Assembly: GCA_036850595.1 (NCBI GenBank)
Contig: CM072149.1
Coordinates: forward strand, 31,001 to 95,000
From: Rhyacichthys aspro
Taxonomy: Eukaryota > Chordata > Actinopteri > Gobiiformes > Rhyacichthyidae
Reading direction: 5' to 3'
DNA: 64,000 nucleotides
Part shown: piece after piece, positions 53,565 to 62,946 of the stretch
Numbering within the stretch: the stretch's first letter is position 1
Layout of the letters: every line of letters begins with the position of its first letter
Notes under the pieces: generated by a model
Told to the model about the DNA's origin: nothing
Seen by the model: only the letters and a program-made list of their open reading frames with translations
Database searches by the model: none
Position numbers and translations under genes: made by a program

Positions 53565-55836
53565 CTTAAATGCTCTTATGCCCAGTCCTTGGTAGCGGGC
53601 CTTATCCATCTTTCAAACTCTGCAGCCCTCAAAGAGGCCGAAAGACACCTTCGCTGGGTCAAGGTCCTCTAACTTTGTAGATGTCTGATGGACTTTCTCC
53701 TTGGTTAACCCTTTCCATAGCTGGAGAACTCTGGGCTTCATGGACGTGAGCCTGGCCACCTCATTGGTTGCCTCGCCTTCAACCTCGATCATTTTGATCA
53801 TGCGTCTGATCTGCACGACCGGGATGAGGCTGGCCAGCTTTTGGATGCCCATGCCTCCATCAGAACATTTGGAGTAGAGTAGGCCATCAGTGGTGAAGTG
53901 CGCCAGGTGAAACCACCATTTCACCTCCCTTCACCTGCACTTATCGCTTTCTGCCAAGTCACAAAACTCGAAGCCCTGTCCCTCAGAGTCAACAGTGAAG
54001 AACAAGGGATCCAGGGCTAGGTTAAAGAGAATGGGAGACGAGGGGTCGCCCTGTTTGACCCCCGTCTTGAGTTTGATAGGACAAGTCATGCCCGAGCCAG
54101 CCTTTATCCTGGAGGAGCAGTTCTGGTATGAGTTTCTGATGAAGAGCCGGACCATCCTGTCAAGACCCCGTTGTCTAGGACTCTCATCAATGAGCTGGAG
54201 TGAGACCATATCAAACACCTTGGCGAGGTCAATGAAGACCACCGCAAGGTGTCGTTTTGCCATTTTACAGTGGGTCAGGAGACCATTCAATACTGTCAGA
54301 TTTTCTGCACAACCAGAAGCGGTCACGAACCCCTTCTGCCGCGGGTGCAGCTTGCAGGCCTCACTCAGCCGCTTGGCTAAGATGCTGGACAAAGTCCTGA
54401 GTATAACTGAGCTCAGGGTGATCGGCCTCCAGTTCTTGATATGTTTGAGCTCAGGTTCCTCCACAGCTTTGGGGATGAGTGTAGTCCTGCTTTGTTTCAG
54501 GCTTTGTGGTAGGTAACGCCTGGCCAGCATGTCACTGAATAGGGTGAACAGGATCACACCCTTGGGGTCCGCACGCAGCAGGTGATCCCTCCTGATCCCG
54601 TCTGGTCCGGGGCTACTGGAACGCTTCATTCTCTTGATGGTCGCAATCACCTCCGCAGGTGATATAGGGCAGAAGAAGGGCAAGTTATCGGCCAACGGGA
54701 GCCTTCCAAACTGGCCTAGTCCCACATAGCTGTCCGGGGCTCCCCAAATGCCCTTGTATACTTCAGCCACAAACCGGGGTATGAACGGACAGCGTGCCGC
54801 TGCTTGGGCATTGTCAAGGACCACCAAGGCTGCACGGTTCTTGTCTTTTCCCCATAGGCTCTGAATTTCCCTGTAGGCAGCAGGTTTCCTTTTGGCCCTT
54901 TTGACCTTGTAACCCTTAGTCCGGGAGGAGGGGCCCCCTGAGGAGCCCACTAGGAACCTCTTTCGGATCTTGGAAGTAAAAGCTTTCAGGCTAGAGTTAA
55001 TACAATAAATGATGGGTGGACAATCATTTCCAGAGAGTGTCTGCTGTGCTCTTCGGAAATGTTCCTCAGCCCCGGGGGGCTAAATCGCTTGTGGAGTCTC
55101 AGTTCGAAGTCCCTCTAAGAACCTGGACAGGGACGGATTCTCTGAGTTAAAGCCGGAGGCGTTCGTGGAAGGTTTGAAGCATACAGGGCTGGGTGTGCCC
55201 TCCGTACGTGTTGGCATCGCCCCCTTGCTGTATTGAAGCTCCTGGTGCAATGGCTGCATTTGAAGTCACCAGCATCTGTCTTGAACACCCGTCTTTTGCA
55301 GCTAGACTGGTGTCCGTAAGCCCGAGCCAGCGTGAATTGTGCTGATGCACATCTGGAGCACAGCAGAATGATCCTTCTTGCCCGATGAGCAGTCCTCATG
55401 TGTTGCCAGGCCCTTTTGACCGAGGAGAGAGTAGTAGGGCATAAGGGGCAGCATTGGTCCGCCCAGGGGGTTCTAATCCCTACCCACACCGTGGGTGGGA
55501 GCTCTCTGTTACGGCGTGGGCGTGACCAATGTTTAATGGTAGATAGGAAGAGTATGCCCCAACTGGTCCTGAACTTGGGAAACAGGAAAGGGAAACAGCT
55601 GAGGTGCGACTGATGCTCCATTTCGGGGTGCCAGGGTCGTCAGGCTCGCCCCTTTGACATGCTCTGGGAGCCAGGATTCTGGACCGTGGCTTGCGGGGGG
55701 AAGAGCATAGGAGTGCTGAGGGCAGGCTGCTGGGGACCCTCGGGAAGTGGGAACGGTCACATTTCTGAGGAGTTAGGAAGGCGACGACAGGTCTCGCACT
55801 CAGTCCCACAGAGAGGTAGAGGTGTTGGTCAGTCAT
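53565..55836 (-). pseudogene. R2-like LINE with three N-terminal zinc fingers, copy 3
   Basis: The minus-strand frame 55115-55621 encodes three fingers: CCHH (C58, C61, H74, H79 in CCPLCPTTLSSVKRAWQHMR), CCHC (C88, C91, H104, C108) and CCHH (C122, C125, H138, H143 in FKCSHCTRSFNTARGRCQHV). This is the set found in three-finger R2 elements. The frame 53931-54950 encodes RT (ATIKRMKRSSSPGPDGIRRD, NWRPITLSSVILRTLSSILA, VVFIDLAKVFDMVS, TGVKQGDPSSPILFNLALDP). After this the FADD box is missing: an internal deletion joins directly to the thumb (53613-53924, GGMGIQKLASLIPVVQIRRM). The CCHC motif and endonuclease are absent. 5' sequence extends to at least 55836. This is a pseudogene, but the best N-terminus in the window. 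Confidence 0.85.
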
Positions 55837-55961
55837 GCTTAATCATCCAAGTTGACCAGGCCCTGGGAGAAAGCCATTAGCAGGACCTCTGTACATCTTA
55901 TACGCTTCGCTACGCATCCAGCATCTAGACCGAAACAAACCAATGTGCATTAGGGTTAGTC

Positions 55962-56888
55962 TGTCCCATATTATGCTAAATCGACTTTTCTGAGCGTTTA
56001 ACCATGTTCTAATGTTGTTTCTACCTCAAACACATTTTGTGTTTTGTTTCATTCGCGCATGTTTGACTCATTTATTTAGTTTGAGCTACAGTCCTTTCAA
56101 CGAGCTGTTTCACGCAATGACGTCAATATGTGAAATAAACCACTCCTCTCCAGGAAGTGCTCCTCCACACTCCTCCAGCCCCTCTCTCCTGCACTGTCAA
56201 CAAGTGGTGCTCTGCAGCTCAGACACAGAGAAGCATCGCTGCTACTGTGTTAGCTTACTTACCGTCAGCAACATGTATTACTAACAAGTATTACTGCATA
56301 GCTCTACATATTGCTAGGCTACTTTATTATAGTTCTTTCAATACACTGCAGAACAGCTACCTTAGGAGTCTCCAGGCAGCATACATTCTCAACTTCAGTA
56401 GGCATTGTACGGCCATTTACACATGTGTACCTACAAACAGAAGCAGTCAGCACGCGCTATGCTACGGGCTACACCATAGAAACATACACAATAAATAGTT
56501 TCTCATTTACCAAGCAGAAACGTCTTGTAGAAGCCTTCGAGGTCTTTGTGTTTGCTCATGTTTTTCAAACTCAGAGTCAGACTCTGGGTCTAAGATATAC
56601 GGCTCAGTTACTTTCAAAGCCATTGCTGAAAAAGTTATTACTACAATGTACCGTGTTTACTTTAGTCTGTTTCCAGCGCAGCTCTAGCGTGACGTCATGA
56701 GCCAACACGGGAGAGCTGAGCCTTAAAGTGACAGCGCCAAATCAGACCGTTCACTTTGGACTCATGATGAGAGCTCATCGCTTGTATAAGATCATTATTG
56801 TGTGTTTCATGTTGTAAAACATGATATGGTAACCTAAATGTATCCAAAATACACTGTATAATGTTCAAAATAGTATAATATAGGACCT
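55962..56888 (-). mobile_element. TTAA-type DNA transposon, copy 2, with empty MITE site
   Basis: The right end AGGTCC-TATATTAT abuts TTAA (56889-56892). The left end GTCCCATATTATG lacks a clear TTAA. Colinear with copy 1 in reverse orientation except that copy 1 has the 499-bp MITE. Exon 1 of the P2X7-like domain (56511-56623, start MALKVTEPYILDPESDSEFE, ending RPRRLLQDVSAW) is in frame here. Exon 2 (about 56336-56430) reads TMPTEVENVCCLETPKV but has lost two of the zinc-site cysteines (YTCVNGR). Confidence 0.8.
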
Positions 56889-57211
56889 TTAAGGTCAAAT
56901 GGCTCACTGGGGGCCTGCTCGGTCATAAATATGGGTGTTCCCACGCTGATCCGAGCTGGGGTCATAAATGAGAACTGTGTCCCATTATAGGTATGTGTCC
57001 CTTGAGCAAACAGCAGGGTGCTCGCTATTTGCCACCCAGAGTATGTCGGTGTCCGGGGTCAAGAGTGAGGCCTGCAGAGGCGAACTCACAGTGCGCAGGA
57101 ACCTTCCATCCTGGACCGAAGACGGAACCAGGCAGAGGCCCTGCGATGGCGAGTCACGTAAGCCCATCGGCCAGCAATCGAGATCGGATACACAGGAACC
57201 GCGATTTGGAC

Positions 57212-57570
57212 CTATCTCTGTTTCTGAAAACCAGGTTTCTGAAATCCTGCCAAAAACACTTCAGCCCGGTAGTCAGCATCTACTAGTGCCAAAAGCACTA
57301 TTGAAAAAGTTTTTTTTGTAGTTAAATACTGACTACCTGAGCGTGCTGGAGCTTGAATGACGATATGCTTGCCGTCAATGGCTCCCAGGCAGTCCATGTG
57401 TCCTTTGTTGGCCTGGGGAGGTGCTGCTGCATCATCATCTTCTCTATAGCTGCACACACCATGTGAACGGACTTTGTCACTGTAGCATGTCCTAGCCGAT
57501 AGCTAAAAGCCAGGCTTATCAGAGAATCACCAGAGGCCAAATAACAAAACAAGACACATGTCAAATTCAT
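57212..57570 (-). pseudogene. PIF/Harbinger transposase (HARBI1-like) fragment
   Basis: Minus strand, two overlapping frames: LASGDSLISLAFSYRLGHAT then VTKSVHMVCAAIEK, and after a slip MDCLGAIDGKHIVIQAPARS, GSQYLTTKKTFSIVLLALVD and ADYRAEVFLAG. GAIDGKH carries the first catalytic aspartate of the DDE_4 nuclease domain; the DADYR block carries the second. The sequence loses homology right after this, so the third catalytic residue and C-terminus are absent. It lies next to, and points away from, the MADF/BESS gene on the other strand, the usual two-gene content of Harbinger elements. Confidence 0.8.
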
Positions 57571-57604
57571 TCATTAATCTGTTTCTGTTTTTTTCTATTT
57601 CCAG

Positions 57605-58267
57605 CTAATGATTGCAAGTCTCGATGGAGGCAGCTCAGAGACTCATTTGTAAAATATATTTAAAAAAAAAAAACATCCCTCTCAAGTGGCTCAGCAGGTG
57701 GGACCCAGAAAGACTGGAAGTATGCTGAGTTAATGTCCTTTCTCTTGCCCTACGTCCAGCCAAGAAAGTAATATTACTACACATACACAATATTGAAATT
57801 AATTTTCTCCTATAAAAATGTATATGAAATATGTACTTGTTGCTGTTTTGCACAGGTGCACAGAACAGTTGTAATGACTAATGAATACAATTAACATATT
57901 TTCCTCTTATTTTGTACTTGCCATTGTCTTTGCAGCTCTAAAAGCAACTTGCGCCCCACGCCTACATCGGAGGGTGGAGAGGGTGGAGAGGCCAGGTCTC
58001 GTAGCCCCAGGGAGAGAGCACAACGTCCTGGGCAGGAGACCAGGGAGACGAGGAGGAAGAGGAGTACACAGACGTCTGATTTGGAGGACAGATTACTGAG
58101 TGTATCGCAAGAGCCTCCTCCCAAACCAAGTGTTCCCGACACAGAACAGGACGAGGCGTATCATTTTGCTCTAAGCACAGTCCCTCTGTTATTGAGCTTG
58201 AATAAAACCAGGAGGCGACGAGCAAAAATGGAAATTTTGAGGACACTTGACCGCCTCAATGAAGAAG
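57605..58267 (+). pseudogene. Harbinger MADF/BESS (Myb-like) accessory gene, two exons
   Basis: Exon 57605-57767 (acceptor TTCTATTTCCAG) encodes CKSRWRQLRDSFVKYI and, after a slip in an A run, SSGSAGGTQKDWKYAELMSF then LLPYV: the core of a MADF domain. Exon from 57936 (acceptor TCTTTGCAG) encodes a basic linker (SRSPRERAQRPGQETRETRR) and a BESS motif (DEAYHFALSTVPLLL, NKTRRRRAKMEILRTLDRLN). The BESS exon is cut at 58267 by a MITE beginning TAGCCTGG. The partner protein in Harbinger elements binds DNA and carries the transposase to the nucleus. The A-run frameshift and MITE insertion mean this copy is dead. Confidence 0.75.
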
Positions 58268-58530
58268 TAGCCTGGCCAGCCAGACGGCTTTCTCATTGTA
58301 TTACATACAGAGAAAGTCAGTCTGGGATCGCCCAATCTGCCCCCGATTTCTGCTCCTGCTCTTTCTTGCCGACCAATCGTAGCGAGGGAGGCGGGATTTT
58401 GTTTTGCGTCATAGTGAGCTTGAGAAAACAGTAGCAGGTTTAGGTAGCTTAGTACAATCGAAATAAGCACTGAACTCGATATTACACCCTGTGTCCTCAG
58501 ATTTTCAGACAAAAACAACAGGAGTCCAGT
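58268..58530 (+). mobile_element. MITE copy, one end only
   Basis: Begins with the same terminal TAGCCTGGCCAGCCAGACGG and follows the 51.5-51.9 kb MITE (read from its right end) down to the CAGATTTTCAGACAAAAACA block, then breaks off at an integrase fragment. The second terminus and target duplication are missing. Confidence 0.85.
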
Positions 58531-58860
58531 GATCTCTTTAACGAGTTTCACCAAAGCAGCCTTTGGGAACACTTTGGTTGGAAAAAAACACATGATGCCC
58601 TTGGCATAACAAGAAGCCTTTGTTCCTCTTACCATCCCCAAACAAATGGGTTGGTGGAAAAGTTAAATGGCACAATTTTTTTTGATTGTTCATTGTATTG
58701 TGCAATTGTGTTTTTGGTCTCTCATATATGTCCTTAAATCCTGTCTTCAAAGAACATGGAACAAGCTTGTCTCAGACAAGCCATCCACCTGGGATAGACA
58801 TCTGCAGGCGACAATGTTCAGCCTGTGGACAAAAATATTAACAGGAACAAACAGATGAGA
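58531..58860 (+). pseudogene. Integrase fragment (Ginger/KRBA2-like)
   Basis: The frame reads LFNEFHQSSLWEHFG, then GITRSLCSSYHPQTNGLVEK and LNGT. This is the end of a retroviral-type integrase core, with the catalytic Glu in VEKLN and the Y-H-P-Q-T-N-G motif. After about 50 bases of unrelated sequence it resumes with WNKLVSDKPSTWDRHLQATM then FSLWTKI. This pairing is like host or transposon integrases of the Ginger/KRBA2 type. The first two catalytic aspartates are missing. Confidence 0.6.
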
Positions 58861-58869
58861 GCACATTAC

Positions 58870-60680
58870 CCCACAGTACATTACACGTTAGCCTCTCTTC
58901 AGACAAATCGAGGAATAATATCACTGCATGATTTCTTCGGAGAGATCAGACTCTGAGGTTGTCTTGTGGCTAACTCCCAGGTTAACTTGGGACACTTTCA
59001 ACAATGGTTTTCGTGTTTGCTTCATGTTGAGGTAACAGTAAAACGGAGCTTTCAAAGTAGAATTGTTAACGTGTCATTGCTCGTTTGGCTTATTAAGGGT
59101 TCACTGAGTAAATGTTATGAACTTTGTTTAGAACAAGGATCATACTTTGAGACCGCAGTTTCAATGAGGGTTAAACAGTGTGTTATCGTTTTGCTCTGTG
59201 GGCTGCAGTTTGTTGCTTAGAAAGTCCAATGTATTTCCACATCTATCTGTTATGACTGCTTTCAGACACACGCAAGGATCTACCCAAGTCTTTTAAAGTG
59301 AGTCACTTGCTGCTAAAGCAGCTCTTCTTCCTGCTGTTGAAACATATACTGTCCTAGTCTGTCCTGATGTTTGGATGCAACCATCTTTAGATTAAATAAT
59401 CTGCTGCAGACTCCACGCCAATCTTGGATTCCTTTTCTTAATATAAGTCTGTCCTTCCTGTTTAACCAAATAAATAAATGTAGCACTAAGTTTTTGTGGT
59501 CCTTTCTCTCTAATTAACTGAATAGTTTTCATGACAATGCTTAAGTAACTTAGCTAATATGCTTGATATTGACATTCTCATGGCATTGAAATGACACTTG
59601 AGGAAAAAACGTTGTGTTTCCAGTCACACTTTAACACACTGGAAAAATGTCATTTATTGTGACTATCATAGAGAGTTTCTACTTTATTCTTACTGTAGCA
59701 ATTCACTGCATTTACAGTTTTTTCTTTTATTTGGCTACAATGCCAAAGGTTACTGCCTGGGAAACTGAAAAGTCAAGGGGGAAACATAACAATAGCAAAC
59801 ATTCAAATGTCCAAATCATGGGTTTTAAAACCTGTAAAGAAGAAACGTTTCATTATTTCAGAGGGAGACAGTAGCAATATTTATACAGATTTATTCATTA
59901 AGGGCATTTTTATATCACTTTGTGTTGTAAGGGGTTAAATAGAGTGCGTCAAGAAATTAAAAAGTAACCGTAAACTATTTTATTCTCATTATAGCCTACC
60001 ATATGCCTATTGTATTGTGATAATTCAAGATAACTCAGTTATGTAAGTTTTAAAAGTAGGCTAACTCCACCATTCAGTAAAAGTTGCACAAACATGAGCA
60101 ACATATCCACACCATTTTAATTCCTTCTGTGGCATTTTCTTGATTTTAAAGTTGTTTCTCATGTTACGCTGGTTAAACAGAGATCGGCTGGATCAACTGG
60201 TGACAGCACACTCGTGTTCACATCGTGATACAATCCACACACTGCTCTCTCAAAGAAGCCGTCTACGTGCATTCTTTCTTATCGGTACCATAATGGACAT
60301 CACTATAGAATGATACGCCGTAAAAGAATCACATCAATGTAATTTAAGACGAAATAATATGTTAATTTCCTGGTTTGGGAAAGTGGGTCCTAAAAAGGCA
60401 CGCTCACAAAAACATCTGCATGTCGCCAGTTAACTGGATTCACCAGTTGATCCGTCACACCGTCACTTCGATGTTAAAGCTAATGTTTACAATAACGCGA
60501 AACAGGAAGTAGCTCATCAAAAAATACAATTACACATGAGATACACATACTGAGACATGAAGTAGGCCAATTCCAACCAAAAACAAAGTAACAAAAAAAT
60601 TATACAAGGGTTACTTACAACTAATATTAAACCAACTTTATCTGAGAAAAACACTTGCAGAAGGATTCAAACAATTAAAC
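58870..60680. other. Non-coding stretch, nothing recognised
   Basis: No domain recognised. A 75-codon frame at 59647-59874 has a hydrophobic start but no other support. Confidence 0.4.
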
Positions 60681-60688
60681 ATAAGTAC

Positions 60689-60780
60689 CTCTCCTGAACC
60701 CATGTTACGTGAGTCTTGGAGGTGCTTATCAAGGCGGGATTGTCTTCCCACATATTTTACAATCCAAGTTTTCTGTGGTT
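60689..60780 (-). other. Exon-like zinc-finger fragment
   Basis: Bounded by acceptor CCTACAACAG and donor GAGAG|GTACTT. One phase starts NLDCKICGKTIP, another continues SRLDKHLQDS, together resembling the C-x2-C…RLDKHL finger of Crypton-like proteins, with a one-base slip between them. Confidence 0.3.
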
Positions 60781-61142
60781 CTGTTGTAGGAAATGAAACA
60801 ACAAGTAATGAAAATCTATGCAAATCATCATGGAATATTAACGTGCATACGCCCATGCATACTAACGCATGCATGTGGCATAAACATAAAAGAAAAATCT
60901 TAATCTCACCGTTCTCACCATTCCAGTATTTCATAAGGAGCTGAACCATAAGGAGCAGTAAGTGACACAGAGGAGCAGCGTGGGGGGTAAAATGAATAAA
61001 GAAATGAACGAATACATGACTGAATGAATGTATAAAGACAGACAGACAGACACGCATAAACAAAAGTGTGCCAGGCTGTCACAGACTAAGTTCAGCAGTG
61101 TGGAGGTGTTGCTTCAAGTTCGAGAAGGTTCCAAAACATGTT

Positions 61143-61166
61143 CTCTCGTGTCTCTTCACAGTGCCA

Positions 61167-61204
<38 letters not shown>

Positions 61205-61211
61205 GATTCTG

Positions 61212-61251
<40 letters not shown>

Positions 61252-61275
61252 GTAGGGACAGTGGGAATCTCGTTC

Positions 61276-61320
<45 letters not shown>

Positions 61321-61337
61321 TTTTAAGGAGTCATATG
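61143..61337 (-). rRNA. 28S rRNA gene fragment spanning the R2 target site
   Basis: On the minus strand the sequence from TAGCCAAATGCCTCGTCATC onward follows vertebrate 28S rRNA almost exactly through GAACGAGATTCCCACTGTCC, CTATCTAGCGAAACCACAGC, GGGGAAAGAAGACCCTGTTG and TCTGGCACTGTGAAGAGACA. Homology then ends. On the 5' side, TATGACTCCTTAAAA next to TAGCC corresponds to 28S TATGACTCTCTTAAGG with small changes, so the R2 cleavage position is inside the fragment. About 195 bases; not a functional rRNA gene. It may be a dispersed rDNA piece or the head of a 28S-derived SINE. Confidence 0.88.
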
Positions 61338-61475
61338 TAGAGGCTTGGAATCATTTGAAGACAAAAACAGGCACCACACAATTTTATTTTGGTATTACAT
61401 GTTTTATTTTTTATGATAAATATACTCATCTGGTTCCATTTTAACTCAAAATGAGTAAGTGCTATTACCTATGCT

Positions 61476-61492
61476 TGCCACTAGAGGGCGTA
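61476..61492 (+). promoter_or_regulatory. CTCF-like motif, one mismatch
   Basis: GCCACTAGAGGGCGTAT fits the CTCF core except for its last position. It sits just before the 73-base direct repeat. Confidence 0.25.
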
Positions 61493-61532
61493 TGATGCGC
61501 AAGTGATAGAGAGTAGAGTGGTACACTACCGG

Positions 61533-61605
61533 AGGAAGAATAAATCCTCTCGTTGTGAAGTTTACATCAGCTCAACACGTGTGCTCTCCTTATTCTTTAT
61601 CACAG
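61533..61605 (+). repeat. 73-bp direct repeat, copy 1
   Basis: AGGAAGAATAAATCCTCTCG to TTCTTTATCACAG, containing AATAAA. One mismatch to 62356-62428. It could be the end of a short LTR or a duplicated 5' exon. Confidence 0.9.
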
Positions 61606-62355
61606 GTTGGTAAACACATAAATATTAAGTGTACATTATGGTTTTGCAAGCTACAGTATGTTATTGATTATGTAGTTGCATGTGGTAAAAGGTAAAACGG
61701 TTTCTGTAAGAGATATTTGTGTTTTGAGTAAGCAAGTGTTGAAGCTAACCTGCTAATGCTAGCGGCAGTGCATGGGAATACAAAGGAGACAAGCTAGTCT
61801 AAACCAGCCAGTGGGTTAGGAACCTTGTGAATATAAATGGTTAATATATTAAACGTTTTTATTCAATATGACATTTACTGGTTATTTTGTCACTAAATCG
61901 ACATATTTTTGGTATTGCCAATCACCATAAAATGCTATTGTAATCCAGTGTATTAAATACAATGCATGGCAGCTCATTTGTAGTTATTTGGTTAAAGGTG
62001 CCATACAAAGTACTTATAATTCATGATTTGGTTAATGTTATTTCATGGGTTATTAAAAATGTAAATAATTGTACATGATTAAAACTAAATACATTTAAAA
62101 AAATATGTTATAAATAGTGTAATTAATTCCATGGGTAAAAATGTTAAAAGTACAAGACAATGTAATGATTACTAAAGTGTATTTTATTTCATTTTGTTGA
62201 ATGTACATTTAATAGAGAATGTATTCAGAATGCAGAATGAGATTTCATTTTGAAATATTTTTGTTATGTGTACGGAACTAAGGCCATAGATAATCAAATT
62301 GACATTTTGATAATTATTAGATAACTGAAGCCTGAAGTCATGATGATTTTGATTT
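61606..62355. other. Sequence between the direct repeats, non-coding
   Basis: AT-rich, about 750 bases, with no open frame of note. Confidence 0.5.
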
Positions 62356-62428
62356 AGGAAGAATAAATCCTCTCGTTGTGAAATTTACATCAGCTCAACA
62401 CGTGTGCTCTCCTTATTCTTTATCACAG
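62356..62428 (+). repeat. 73-bp direct repeat, copy 2
   Basis: Near-identical to 61533-61605 and followed by TACGCCCTCT (62433-62442), the complement of AGAGGGCGTA found at 61483-61492 before copy 1. Confidence 0.9.
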
Positions 62429-62429
62429 C

Positions 62430-62946
62430 ACGTACGCCCTCTGAGCTGAGCCTTGGAGGAGCAACACATACTTACCTCTGCCGTTTATCACGCTGCATTG
62501 AATTTCTTCACTTCGACATTCATGAGCTGGGCAAGGATCACACCGCAAGAGGTGACTTTCCAGGCAACAGCTGCAAGGTTGTGGCCGACCCAGAACGCCA
62601 CCCAGGGCAACCCAAGACGTGGATGACGCCGAGGCCTCAAGCTCCGGAGACCAGTGTAGCACCTCGGAGAGGGTTTCACATAAAACATGATTCAGCACCT
62701 CGACTCGTTTCGAGGACTTTAAGGACTCTCGTAGTCCGAGGCGGGACCAGACCTCAATCGTCACCCATAGTTATTAATTGCACATCTATCGAATGGGAAC
62801 GGCCATGACCCACCACCACTCGTAGCGAATCACTGTCAGTCAGGGACTTGTCAGATAGCAGGAATGAGAGACCTCGTCAGTTGATTTGCCGTTTACCCGC
62901 ACACTGGGCGTCACCTTTATGGTATGCCACTACGTCAGGATCCTAA
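62430..62946 (-). other. 3' untranslated region of R2-like copy 4 (extent uncertain)
   Basis: Directly downstream of the endonuclease stop codon; no open frame of note on the element strand. Its 3' border may be at the 73-bp repeat. Confidence 0.4.

Noticed and set aside
55480..55836. Host protein-coding frame of 118 codons on the minus strand
   Set aside because: It lies directly upstream of the three-finger R2-like frame and is best read as that element's 5' region.
58189..58641. 150-codon minus-strand frame similar to another at 51723-51995
   Set aside because: Similarity comes from the shared MITE sequence, which is non-coding; both frames run through MITE borders.
61533..62428. Pair of full LTRs
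   Set aside because: Only 73 bases are shared, there is no clear TG/CA border, primer site or coding sequence between, so an LTR element cannot be claimed.
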